64,000 nucleotides of DNA from Streptomyces davaonensis JCM 4913 (GTDB lineage: Bacteria > Actinomycetota > Actinomycetes > Streptomycetales > Streptomycetaceae). Below the pieces are notes generated by a model, which was given only the letters and a program-made list of their open reading frames with translations, was not told the origin of the DNA and did not search any database. Shown in pieces: positions 1 to 8,083 of the stretch (within the stretch, counting starts at the first letter, position 1; each line of letters starts with the position of its first letter). The position numbers were made by a program, and so were the translations under genes. Location: positions 1,364,001 through 1,428,000 of the forward strand of contig NC_020504.1 of assembly GCF_000349325.1 (NCBI RefSeq), given 5' to 3'.

Positions 1-1974
1 GACCAGATACATCAGCTGCCGGTAGACGAAGAGCTGGAACGGCATCGACCACAGGGTCCGCAGCCTTTCCCCGTCGAGCCTCAACGCGTAACCGGCGCAG
101 AGCAGTTGGAGGACGAGGAAGGTGAGCCAGATTCCCAGCGACTGCCGGAGATCGCTGAAGAGCACACCGTAGAGCAGGAACAGGTCGACAACCGGGGCGA
201 TCAGCGGCAGGACCACCTGGAAGATCGCCAGGTACGACAGCCCGCGGCGCGCGAAGCGTCCGGCGGAGCCCACTTCCAGGACGGCCCCGCGGTGCTTCCA
301 CATCGCCTGGAGCGTGCCGTAGCACCAGCGGTAGCGCTGCCGCCACAACTGCCGTAGCGACGTGGGAACTTCGGTCCAGGCGATGGCCGATTCCTCGTAG
401 ACCACGCGCCAGCCCGCCCGCCACAGGGCCATCGTGAGGTCGGTGTCCTCGGCGAGCGTGTCCTCGCTGACCCCGCCGACGCCCAGCAGCGCGTCCCGGC
501 GGAAGGCGCCGATGGCTCCCGGCACCGTCGGCATGCACTCCAGCACCTCGAACATCCGCCGGTCCAGGTTGAAGCCGAAGACGTACTCCAGATGCTGCCA
601 TCGGCCGAGCAGGCCGCGCCGGTTGCCGACCTTGGTGTTGCCGCTCACCGCGCCGACGGCCGGGTGCGCGAGCGGCTGGATGAGCCGATACAGGGCGTCG
701 GGTTCGAAGACGGTGTCGGCGTCGACCATCACCACGATGTCGTACGAGGCATGCGCCAGACCGGTGTTGAGCGCGGCCGCCTTGCCCGCGTTGGGCTGCC
801 GGATCACCCGCACTCGTGGGTCGTCGATCCAGGTCGCGAGGTCGGCCGTGCCGTCCGTCGAGCCGTCGTCGATCACGACGATCTCAAGGTAGGGGTGCGT
901 GGACGCGAGCAGGGAATGGATCGTGGACTCGATGCCGGCCTCTTCGTTGTACGCCGGCACGAGCACGGTCACGGGTGCCTGTACCTCCCTCAGCCAGGGC
1001 GAGCCGGGGCGGAAACGGGTCAGACGCCGGACGTGGGCGCGGGCGAAGACGGTCAGCATCAGCAGGCGCAGCACGCCCAGCACACCCAGGGCGAGCATCA
1101 CCCAGTTCATGGTGTGCGTGAACGTGTGCCCGGCCGTCGTGGTCCAGTTCAACGCCCTGCCCTGCCACCGTTCGGCCGTCGAGACCTGTGTGTCGGCCGA
1201 GGGCATGCCGAGCGCGGCCGTGACCGTGGTGAACCGCTTGGCGTGCGGGTTGCCGAGCAGGTCCTTCGCCTCCCGGTACGCCAGGTCCGTCTGGCTGAAC
1301 TGGCGGACCATGCCGTGGGCCGGATCCCGGTCGGGCCGGTCCGCGGCGACCAGCACATAGCCGTCCGCGGCGGCGTGCCGGGCCGCCGTCCACTCGGCAC
1401 CGCACAGGGTGTCCACCTCAGTCGTCATCGGCATCCGCAGCAGGCTGGTGCGGATGCCCGCCGAACCGGCGAGGGTCTTCTGGGTGAGCGTCAACTCCAT
1501 CGCGGTGCGCACCCGCGACGAGGAGCCGAGGTCGGCCCCCGTGTAGGTGTGGGAGCCGATTTCGTGGCCCTCGGCGAGGATCCGCCGGATCAGCTCCGGG
1601 TGCCGGGCCGCCTGGGCCCCGAGCACGAAGAAGGTCGCGTGTGCGTGGTGCCGGCGCAGCAGGTCGAGGATGCGCGGGGTCCACACCGGGTCGGGGCCGC
1701 CGTCGAAGGTGAGCGCGACGGTACCGGCCGGCATGGCCGAGGAGGTGACGTCGTGGTCTCCTCCGATGCGGCGCAGGACGGGCCCGCTCTTGTCCACGGC
1801 CTCGGGCACAGGTTCGGTGCAGGGGATCCGCGACTTGGCGGCGTCCACCTCGTGGGCGGTCCAGCCCTCGAAGAGCAGGGCGACGATGACGACGGGCAGG
1901 GTCAGGACCAGCAGCCTCCAGTGACCGCGGGGCTCGCGGGAACGCGCGTGCCGGCGTCGGGCCGAGCGGCTCAA
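1..1974 (-). CDS. Polysaccharide deacetylase-like / family 2 glycosyltransferase fusion, 3' end outside window
   Basis: At least 658 residues are visible and the frame is open at the window edge. The only in-frame start is a TTG at 1974, preceded by GGGGGAG; a stop lies just upstream. Order: N-terminal membrane anchor (about 21-36), NodB-like domain (about 85-270), membrane segment (about 290-310), processive GT2 domain (about 333-560) with AYNEE, IDDGS, VDADT, EDTD and QRYRW, then more membrane helices. The architecture recalls MatB of the Streptomyces PNAG-type matrix glycan, so export and synthesis of a beta-linked aminosugar polymer is a reasonable inference. The deacetylase part is odd: motif 1 reads TFDGGP instead of TFDDGP, and motif 2 reads HTYTG instead of HTxTH, so two of three metal ligands appear lost. 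The glycosyltransferase part looks intact. Confidence 0.85.
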   Translation of the reverse strand, partial: MSRSARRRHARSREPRGHWRLLVLTLPVVIVALLFEGWTAHEVDAAKSRIPCTEPVPEAVDKSGPVLRRIGGDHDVTSSAMPAGTVALTFDGGPDPVWTPRILDLLRRHHAHATFFVLGAQAARHPELIRRILAEGHEIGSHTYTGADLGSSSRVRTAMELTLTQKTLAGSAGIRTSLLRMPMTTEVDTLCGAEWTAARHAAADGYVLVAADRPDRDPAHGMVRQFSQTDLAYREAKDLLGNPHAKRFTTVTAALGMPSADTQVSTAERWQGRALNWTTTAGHTFTHTMNWVMLALGVLGVLRLLMLTVFARAHVRRLTRFRPGSPWLREVQAPVTVLVPAYNEEAGIESTIHSLLASTHPYLEIVVIDDGSTDGTADLATWIDDPRVRVIRQPNAGKAAALNTGLAHASYDIVVMVDADTVFEPDALYRLIQPLAHPAVGAVSGNTKVGNRRGLLGRWQHLEYVFGFNLDRRMFEVLECMPTVPGAIGAFRRDALLGVGGVSEDTLAEDTDLTMALWRAGWRVVYEESAIAWTEVPTSLRQLWRQRYRWCYGTLQAMWKHRGAVLEVGSAGRFARRGLSYLAIFQVVLPLIAPVVDLFLLYGVLFSDLRQSLGIWLTFLVLQLLCAGYALRLDGERLRTLWSMPFQLFVYRQLMYLV

Positions 1975-2556
1975 ACCACACTCCCCCGGGTGACGTTAAT
2001 CACAACTCCATCCGGGCTGTTCCGACGGGAGTCGGCGGCGGTGACGGGGGCTCGCAGCGGAGTGCGGGCCGGCGAGCCGGGCGCGTGCCGGTGGCCGCGC
2101 GATCTGCCGGAGGGAGTCGGTCCGGCGGCGCGGACGGCGACGAGCGCGGTCGGGCTCCACGCGCTCTTCACGGGGGTGTCGAAGCTTCCAGCACCCGATG
2201 AAGGGCGGTGCGGTATCTGTGGGTTTGTCTTCCGGCCGAGCTGTTGCATGGGCGGCGAGTTTAGCCACAGGCGAAGCCGTGGGTGTGCCCGAAACCGACG
2301 CACGGACACAGCGTCAGGGAGGGAGTGACACCCAGCCCGGCCGGTGCGCTGTACAAGGTGGATGGCGGGAAGTGGGCCCCGCCACTCCTCCCCCGACGTC
2401 CGGAGGCCCGGCAGCGGATCGGGAGCTCTTGCCGATGAATCCCGGCACCCCGAAAGAGCTTCTCCCAAAGGTCACTTCCCGTTAGGAATCGGACCGGCGG
2501 TTCGCTTCTAGGGTGACTGCCGCCGCCCCCCGGTTCGTTGTGGCGAGAGGACCTCC
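1975..2556. other. Divergent intergenic region
   Basis: 582 bases without a convincing gene lie between the minus-strand glycosyltransferase and the plus-strand phosphatase. It must carry both promoters. A TAGGGT hexamer at 2509-2514 is a possible -10 element for the phosphatase. I saw no riboswitch and no repeated GTTCACC PHO box. Confidence 0.4.
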
Positions 2557-3915
2557 ATGTCAGGCATGTCCGCCGAATCTTCGACCGGTCGTGGTGTTGA
2601 GCGACGCACAATTCTGCGTGGGGCGGCGGTGGTCGCGGCCGCGTCCGTCCCCTTTCAGGCACTCGCGGAGCGGACGGCTGCCGCCGCGCCGGTGAAGTTC
2701 GAGTTCGATGCCGGGTACGGGCCGCTGCGGCCCGTGAAGGACCAGGCAACCGGGCTTGAACTACTGCATCTGCCGCGGGGGTTCGAGTACGTCTCCTACG
2801 GGTGGACGAACGACCTCATGGACGACGGCGTGCGCACCCCGGGTTCGCACGACGGCATGGCGGCCTTCCGCTACGGCGACAAGGTGCACCTCGTCCGCAA
2901 TCACGAGCGGGGCGCCGGGCCCGCGTTCACCGCCCCGGCGTACAACTCGGAGGCCGGGGGCGGCACGACCACGCTCGTCTTCGATCCCGACGCCGGTCAG
3001 TGGCTGGAGTCGTACGGCAGCCTCGGCGGCACCATCCGCAACTGTGCCGGCGGTCCCACCCCGTGGAACACCTGGCTCACCTGCGAGGAGACCTTCTCCA
3101 CGACGGCGGGCAAGCGGCACGGCTACATCTTCGAGGTGGCCTCGGAGGGCAAGGGCGACCCGGAGCCGTACACGGCTATGGGCCGGTTCAACCACGAGGC
3201 CATCGCCGTCGACCCGGCGACCGGCTATGTGTACGAGACCGAGGACCGCGGCGACGCCTCGCTGTACCGGTTCGTCCCGGCGGTCCCGGGTGATCTGTCC
3301 AAGGGCGGCCGTCTTGAGGCCCTGCGCATCGGCGCCACGACGTACGACACCCGCCTCGACGGCGAAAAGGCGTACGGCGCTGTTTCCTGGGTGCCCGTGG
3401 AGGACGTCGACCCGGCTGCGGACACCGTGCGGATTCAGGCTCAGGCGAACGGTGCCGCGGTCTTCAGCCGTCTCGAGGGTGCCTGGTACGGCAACGGCCG
3501 CGTCTATGTGATCACGACCGACGGCGGTCCCGCCCGCCAGGGCCAGGTCTTCGAACTCGACCCGGCCGCCGACGAGTTCCGCGTCCTGTTCGCCTCGCCC
3601 GGCGCCGATGTCCTCAACGCGCCGGACAACATGTGCGTCAGCCCCAGCGGCGCCCTCGTGCTGTGCGAGGACGGCGGCGGCACCGAGTACGTCCACGGCC
3701 TGACCACCGAGGGCGAGATCTTCCGGCTCGCCGCCAACAGCGTCGACCTGCGCGGCGGTACGGCGGGCAAGAGCGTCCCGGCGGCCGACCACCGGGGCTC
3801 GGAGTGGGCCGGCTCGGTGTTCGAACCCAAGAGCGGGAACTGGCTGTTCGTGAACATCCAGACCCCGGGCATCACCTTCGCGATCACCGGGCCCTGGGCT
3901 CAGGGCGCTCTCTGA
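2557..3915 (+). CDS. Tat-exported PhoX-like phosphatase (DUF839 family)
   Basis: 452 residues. The N-terminus has a twin-arginine signal (ERRTILRGAAVVAAAS, ending near LAERTAAAAP), so export in folded form is expected. The mature part has beta-propeller features of the PhoX/DUF839 family: the NHERG segment near residue 115, NCAGGPTPWNTWLTCEE near 165, FNHEA near 210, and DNMCVSPSG near 357. Family members are metal-dependent phosphomonoesterases. This protein is shorter than classical PhoX (about 650-700 residues), so the substrate is not certain. Start chosen at the ATG 2557 because AGAGGACCTCC precedes it; a second ATG four codons on is possible. No PHO box was recognised upstream, so phosphate control cannot be claimed. 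Confidence 0.85.
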   Translation: MSGMSAESSTGRGVERRTILRGAAVVAAASVPFQALAERTAAAAPVKFEFDAGYGPLRPVKDQATGLELLHLPRGFEYVSYGWTNDLMDDGVRTPGSHDGMAAFRYGDKVHLVRNHERGAGPAFTAPAYNSEAGGGTTTLVFDPDAGQWLESYGSLGGTIRNCAGGPTPWNTWLTCEETFSTTAGKRHGYIFEVASEGKGDPEPYTAMGRFNHEAIAVDPATGYVYETEDRGDASLYRFVPAVPGDLSKGGRLEALRIGATTYDTRLDGEKAYGAVSWVPVEDVDPAADTVRIQAQANGAAVFSRLEGAWYGNGRVYVITTDGGPARQGQVFELDPAADEFRVLFASPGADVLNAPDNMCVSPSGALVLCEDGGGTEYVHGLTTEGEIFRLAANSVDLRGGTAGKSVPAADHRGSEWAGSVFEPKSGNWLFVNIQTPGITFAITGPWAQGAL

Positions 3916-4146
3916 GTCACGGAGGACGCCGCGCGGCGGTGGCGCCGCATCGTGGGGGTGGCGCCACCGGACGGCTTCGAAGGTCGCACCCTCGCAGGGT
4001 TGCGGGAAGATCACGAACAATGGACGCCACGCACACGACCGAGCACGCGCTGTGTAGGCTGCGAGCGCCCCGCCGCCCTCCCCCACCGGCTGGTCCACCC
4101 GGCCCGGCTGCTCACGTCGTCGGGCACACGTACAGGGAGGAGGGGC

Positions 4147-4512
4147 GTGAGCACGTCGTCGCCGGACAAGCCAACCGCCGAGGAGTTGGTGGAACACATC
4201 GCCCAGGTGGGACGGGCCTTATGGGCAGCGAGCCACCTCGGCAGCCCGGCCCCGGTCGTGGCGCAGCTGCGCGACCGCATGGATCACCCCCAACCCGGTG
4301 ACCTGGTCATGGAGTTCGCGCCGTTCACCTCCGGCGACTTCGACCCGGACAGTGTCGGCCGGCTGCTCGCGATCGAACGCCGGCCGGGCTGGCCCACCCG
4401 GTACGTGATCGAGCCGCTGCTTCAGCCCGGCGAGCAGCGTGACGGGATGGACCTGTCACTCATCGCCCTGCCCGACCAACGCAGCTACGCCCGGTGGGCC
4501 GACGGTTCCTGA
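4147..4512 (+). CDS. Conserved hypothetical protein
   Basis: 121 residues from a GTG preceded by GGGAGGAGG. It is soluble, with no signal peptide or membrane segment. The N-terminus is helical (about 8-45); the rest contains MEFAPFTSGDF and a stretch that looks like a small beta domain ending in YARWADGS. I do not recognise a named family. It stands alone, convergent with the universal stress gene, 34 bases from that gene's stop codon. Confidence 0.7.
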   Translation: MSTSSPDKPTAEELVEHIAQVGRALWAASHLGSPAPVVAQLRDRMDHPQPGDLVMEFAPFTSGDFDPDSVGRLLAIERRPGWPTRYVIEPLLQPGEQRDGMDLSLIALPDQRSYARWADGS

Positions 4513-4546
4513 TCCCGCGGGCACCGAGACCCGACGCCAGCCGCTG

Positions 4547-5431
4547 TCACTCCTGCCGCGGTACCACCGCCACCGGGCACTCGGCGTGGTGCAGCACCGT
4601 GTGGCCCACGAGGCCGAGCTGGGGTCCGAGGTGGCCGTGGCGTCGATGGGCCCCGATGATCAGGAGGTCGGCGGCGGAGGACCGGGTCACCAGGGCATGG
4701 CGTGCCGAGCCCTCGACCAGGGATCGGTGCAGGCGCACGCCGCTGTGGTCCTCGGCGATGCTGTCCAGCGCCTGGCCGAGGAGCTCCGAGGCACGGTCCT
4801 CCTCGGCGTGGGCAGGCTCACCGGTCAGCAGCGGATGCGGTGCCGTCCGGTGCGCCGGGCGCCGCCAGGCCCGTACGGCCTCGACTTCGCACTCACGCGC
4901 CTCGGCCTCCCGGAAGGCGTACCGGACCGCGGCGGCGGCCGTGGTGTCGCCTACGCCCAGGACGATGCGAGCGTTGGCCGTTCGTCTGTTCTCCGCCCTG
5001 CCGCGCACGACGACTACCGGGCAGGGGGCGCGGGCCGCGAGGGAGAGACCGACCGAGCCCAGCAGGAGTTCCCTGATCGGGCCCCTGCCCCGTACCCCGG
5101 TCACGACGGTACTGGCGAGGCTCGCCTCGCGCAGCAGCGCCGAGACGGGGTCCTCCGGGAGCACGCTGGTGGTGATCTCCAGGTTCGGCGCGCGCTGCCG
5201 GGCACGCTGGTCAGCCAGCGCCACGACGCCCTCGGCGAGATCGTGTTCCGTCACCACGTCCGGGGCGGCCCCCGGGGTCTCCGCCAGGGCATCCCCCTCG
5301 TACCGCTCCCACAGCGAGGCGTGGACGATCCGCAAGGGCAGCCCGTGGCGTACCGCCGCGTCCGCGGCCCAGTCCACGGCATCGAGGCCGGCCTCCGAGC
5401 CGTCGACACCCACGATCACGGGCAGCTCCAT
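4547..5431 (-). CDS. Tandem universal stress protein (UspA family)
   Basis: 294 residues with two Usp domains, as is common in Streptomyces. Each begins with a hydrophobic strand; the first starts MELPVIVGVDGSE. The ATP-binding glycine signature is visible in both: GVRGRGPIRELLLGSV near residue 140, and GAHRRHG followed by LGLVGHT near 265-285. Members bind ATP and help cells survive stress or hypoxia; the target is unknown. The ATG at 5431 fits the family N-terminus, but its ribosome binding site (GGGGAG) is only one base away, so an upstream in-frame start, up to 5512, is possible. The gene lies downstream of the lasso operon on the same strand, with about 115 bases between them. Confidence 0.85.
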   Translation of the reverse strand: MELPVIVGVDGSEAGLDAVDWAADAAVRHGLPLRIVHASLWERYEGDALAETPGAAPDVVTEHDLAEGVVALADQRARQRAPNLEITTSVLPEDPVSALLREASLASTVVTGVRGRGPIRELLLGSVGLSLAARAPCPVVVVRGRAENRRTANARIVLGVGDTTAAAAVRYAFREAEARECEVEAVRAWRRPAHRTAPHPLLTGEPAHAEEDRASELLGQALDSIAEDHSGVRLHRSLVEGSARHALVTRSSAADLLIIGAHRRHGHLGPQLGLVGHTVLHHAECPVAVVPRQE

Positions 5432-5546
5432 GCTCCCCACCGCCTTCAGCGCCGGGACACTGCTTCTCCCATTGTCCTTCTCGGGGGCGCCGAGCACCCG
5501 GCGTGCACCCAACCGGGAATCCTGCCGCCTGACAGCTACGCCTCGT

Positions 5547-7370
5547 TCACTGAGTCGAATGAGCGCCGGTCGGCAAGGCGTTCTCGGAGGCCGCTGTGGT
5601 GCGCAGTGTCTGTCCCTTGGCCAGGGTCCGGTAGGCGGTGCTGATGGCGAGGAGTTCCTCGTGTCGGCCGGATGCGATGACGCGGCCGTGGTCGAGGACG
5701 TTGATGTGGTCGGAGTGCTGGACGGTGGAGAGCCGGTGGGCGATGACCAGGACGGCGCAGGTCCGGCTGATCTCCTTGAGGGCCGCGGTGAGAGCGGTCT
5801 CGTTGGCGGCGTCCAGGTGGGAGGTCGGTTCGTCGAGGAGGAGCAATCGCGGGCGGGTGAGCAGGGCGCGGGCCAGGGCGACGCGTTGGCGTTCGCCGCC
5901 CGACAGGTTCGCTCCGTGCTCGCCGACCGTGCCGTGCAGACCTCCGGGAAGTCGCTCGACGACGGTCTCCAGGCGGGTCAGCCGGACCACGCGGTCCACG
6001 TCCGCGTCCGTCGCGTCGGGGACGCCGTAGGTGATGTTGTCGCGGAGTGTGCCGTGGACGACGGAATTGTTCTGGTCGACGACGGCGATGCGTTCCCGGC
6101 AGGTGGGGCGGGTGAGCGAGGTGGCCGGCCTGCCTTCGAAGTGCAGGGTTCCGGAGTCGGGTTCGTAGAAGCGGGCGATCAGGGCGAAGATCGTGCTCTT
6201 GCCCGCGCCGGACGGCCCGACCAGGGCCACCTGGCTGCGGTGGGGCACGCTGAGACTCACGCCGTTCAGGACCGGGTGTCCGGGCCGGTAGGAGAAGTGA
6301 ACGTCGGACAGGAGCAGGGCCGGCGCGTCCGCGGAGACGGTGCGCGGGGACGGGGGTGCCGGCTCGGCGGTGGTGGGTTCGACCGGCAGTGCCAGCGCCT
6401 CCTCGACGCGTTGCTGTGCGCCCGCGCCGCGCTGGATGAGGCCGATCGCGCGGAAGACGGAGGACAGCGGCAGGACCAGGTAGGAGGCGTACAGGAGGAA
6501 GGCGACGAGGTCGCCGAGGGACCTGTCGCCGCCGCTGCCCACGCGCAGCCCGCCGATGACCAGGACCAGCAGGAAGGAGCCCTGTACGGCGAGTTCGACG
6601 GCGGAGCTCATGACCGCCGCGTACTTGGCGGTGCGCACCCCCGCGTCGCGGGCCTCGTCGACACGCGCGCCGATGCGGGCGGCCTCGCGGTCCTCCGCGC
6701 GGTGCACTCTGACCATCGCCAGGGCGCCGAGGGCGCGTTCGAGGTCGGCGGAGATGGCGCCGACGGCGCCCTGCATGGTTTCGGAGGCGGCTCGGATGCG
6801 GGCCAGCAGCGAAGTGACCACGGCCGCGGCTGCCGCGACCGTCACGGTGACGACCAGTAGGAGCAGCGGGTCGAGCCATGCCATCAGGACAAGCGCGCCC
6901 GCTGCCGCCAGGGCACCGGTGACCAGGTCCACGAGGGCCTGGGAGACGACTTCCCTCAGGAGTGTGGTGTCGGCGGTCACGCGGGCTGTCAGGTCTCCGC
7001 CGCGGTGACGGCCGTACTCCCGCATCTCCAGCCGTAGCAGCCGGTTCACCAGGCCGTGGCGCAGTTGCCGCACCACGCCTTCGCCGGTGCGCTCCAGCAG
7101 GTAACGGCCGAGGGCTCCGGTACCGGCCTCGGCGGTGAACAACGCGCCCAGCAGAAGCAGGGACAGGCCCACCGGTCCGCCTCCGGTGCTGGCGTCCACC
7201 ACCTCTTTCGCGACGAGCGGCTGAGCCAGTCCGAGCCCCGACGCCACGAGGGTGAACGCGGTGGCCGCGGCGATGGCGGTCCGGTGCCCGGCGGTGAGGC
7301 CGTACACCGCGGCCACCGAGGAGCGGGCCGTACCGCTCTCTCCCGGGCCGCGCTTGTGGCGGGCCGTCAC
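5547..7370 (-). CDS. Lasso peptide ABC exporter (permease-ATPase fusion)
   Basis: 607 residues. Residues about 20-300 form a six-helix ABC membrane domain. The rest is an ATPase with Walker A GPSGAGKST, a Q-loop segment VVDQNN, signature LSGGERQRVALARAL and Walker B LLLLDEPTSHLD. The GTG start overlaps the TGA stop of the leader-peptidase gene (GTGA), so translation is coupled. Position as last gene of the A-C-B1-B2-D operon indicates export of the mature lasso peptide and self-protection, as in other lasso clusters. The reading frame continues upstream of the GTG but only as a shadow of the preceding gene. Confidence 0.9.
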   Translation of the reverse strand: MTARHKRGPGESGTARSSVAAVYGLTAGHRTAIAAATAFTLVASGLGLAQPLVAKEVVDASTGGGPVGLSLLLLGALFTAEAGTGALGRYLLERTGEGVVRQLRHGLVNRLLRLEMREYGRHRGGDLTARVTADTTLLREVVSQALVDLVTGALAAAGALVLMAWLDPLLLLVVTVTVAAAAAVVTSLLARIRAASETMQGAVGAISADLERALGALAMVRVHRAEDREAARIGARVDEARDAGVRTAKYAAVMSSAVELAVQGSFLLVLVIGGLRVGSGGDRSLGDLVAFLLYASYLVLPLSSVFRAIGLIQRGAGAQQRVEEALALPVEPTTAEPAPPSPRTVSADAPALLLSDVHFSYRPGHPVLNGVSLSVPHRSQVALVGPSGAGKSTIFALIARFYEPDSGTLHFEGRPATSLTRPTCRERIAVVDQNNSVVHGTLRDNITYGVPDATDADVDRVVRLTRLETVVERLPGGLHGTVGEHGANLSGGERQRVALARALLTRPRLLLLDEPTSHLDAANETALTAALKEISRTCAVLVIAHRLSTVQHSDHINVLDHGRVIASGRHEELLAISTAYRTLAKGQTLRTTAASENALPTGAHSTQ

Positions 7371-7804
7371 TGGCGCCTGCTCCCGGACAGGGGCTCTACG
7401 GCGATCAGGCGGGCGAAGTACGCGTCGGACACCCCTTCGTCGACCGGATGGCCCGCCACTTCGATCCAGGCGTGGGCGGTGAAGGGGGGAACGACACGGA
7501 CGCCGGTGCACCAGGTCGGCCACGTGCCACCGAGGCGGCACACCAGGGCGGCGCCGAGCGAGCGGGGCAGGCAGCCTTTGGGGCCGGCGCAGCGCAGGCT
7601 CACCGCGCACATCGCGTCACGAGCCCGCTTGGCCCGTTCCTCATCGGCGGGTGCGGCGCCCCGGCGCAGCAGTTCCAGGAACCTGCGCAGGTGCCGGGGC
7701 GGCAGCAGGGACAGGGCGACGGCGGGCAGGAAGACGGCTCTGGCCGCCAGGCGGTGTCCGAAGGGGACGTCGTGGGCTCGCTCGATGGCGCTCGGCGTGG
7801 TCAC
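7367..7804 (-). CDS. Lasso peptide leader peptidase (B2, transglutaminase-like)
   Basis: 145 residues. The transglutaminase-fold cysteine protease signature is present: Cys in GPKGCLPRS (near 77), His in TAHAWIEV (near 113) and Asp in HPVDEG (near 124). It removes the leader from the precursor before ring closure. ATG start overlaps the stop of the B1 gene (ATGA), and its own stop overlaps the start of the exporter. The N-terminal third is a hydrophobic, arginine-rich helical segment typical of actinobacterial B2 proteins. Confidence 0.92.
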   Translation of the reverse strand: MTTPSAIERAHDVPFGHRLAARAVFLPAVALSLLPPRHLRRFLELLRRGAAPADEERAKRARDAMCAVSLRCAGPKGCLPRSLGAALVCRLGGTWPTWCTGVRVVPPFTAHAWIEVAGHPVDEGVSDAYFARLIAVEPLSGSRRQ

Positions 7805-8055
7805 GTCGCCAGTCCGCTCGCGCGCAGGTCCTGAACCAGGGTGTTGACGTCGTTGCGCGCCTGGCTCTGGGGAACGTCGTACTCGCGCATGAGCGCGGTG
7901 GTGGCGGCCTCCTCGTCACCGCCTGCCATGAGCGTCTCGATCACGAGCGTTGCTGTGGGGTTCAACTCCCAGTACTGGCCGGTGCGTTGGTCGAGGAGGA
8001 CGGTGCCGTAGTCGGTGGCCGCCGTGGATACGTCGGCGCCGAACCGCAGAGCCAT
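7801..8055 (-). CDS. Lasso peptide RiPP recognition element (B1, PqqD-like)
   Basis: 84 residues with the PqqD/RRE fold pattern: strands around TDYGTVLLDQRTGQYWELNPTA followed by helices with TALMREYDVP and DVNTLVQDLRASGL. It binds the precursor leader (the YxxP motif) and presents it to the B2 peptidase. Start is the ATG at 8055 with AAAGGA five bases upstream, rather than more upstream starts that would run into the cyclase gene. It sits 28 bases after the cyclase stop and overlaps the next gene by 4 bases. Confidence 0.92.
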   Translation of the reverse strand: MALRFGADVSTAATDYGTVLLDQRTGQYWELNPTATLVIETLMAGGDEEAATTALMREYDVPQSQARNDVNTLVQDLRASGLAT

Positions 8056-8083
8056 GGAATTCCTTTCGCTTGTTCGGGGCCCG

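Noticed and set aside
2000..2556. Possible PHO box or riboswitch before the phosphatase
   Set aside because: No repeated GTTCACC units and no conserved riboswitch core could be found by eye.
5671..6860. Plus-strand open frame of several hundred codons opposite the lasso exporter
   Set aside because: The exporter has complete ABC motifs on the minus strand; the plus frame has no domain.
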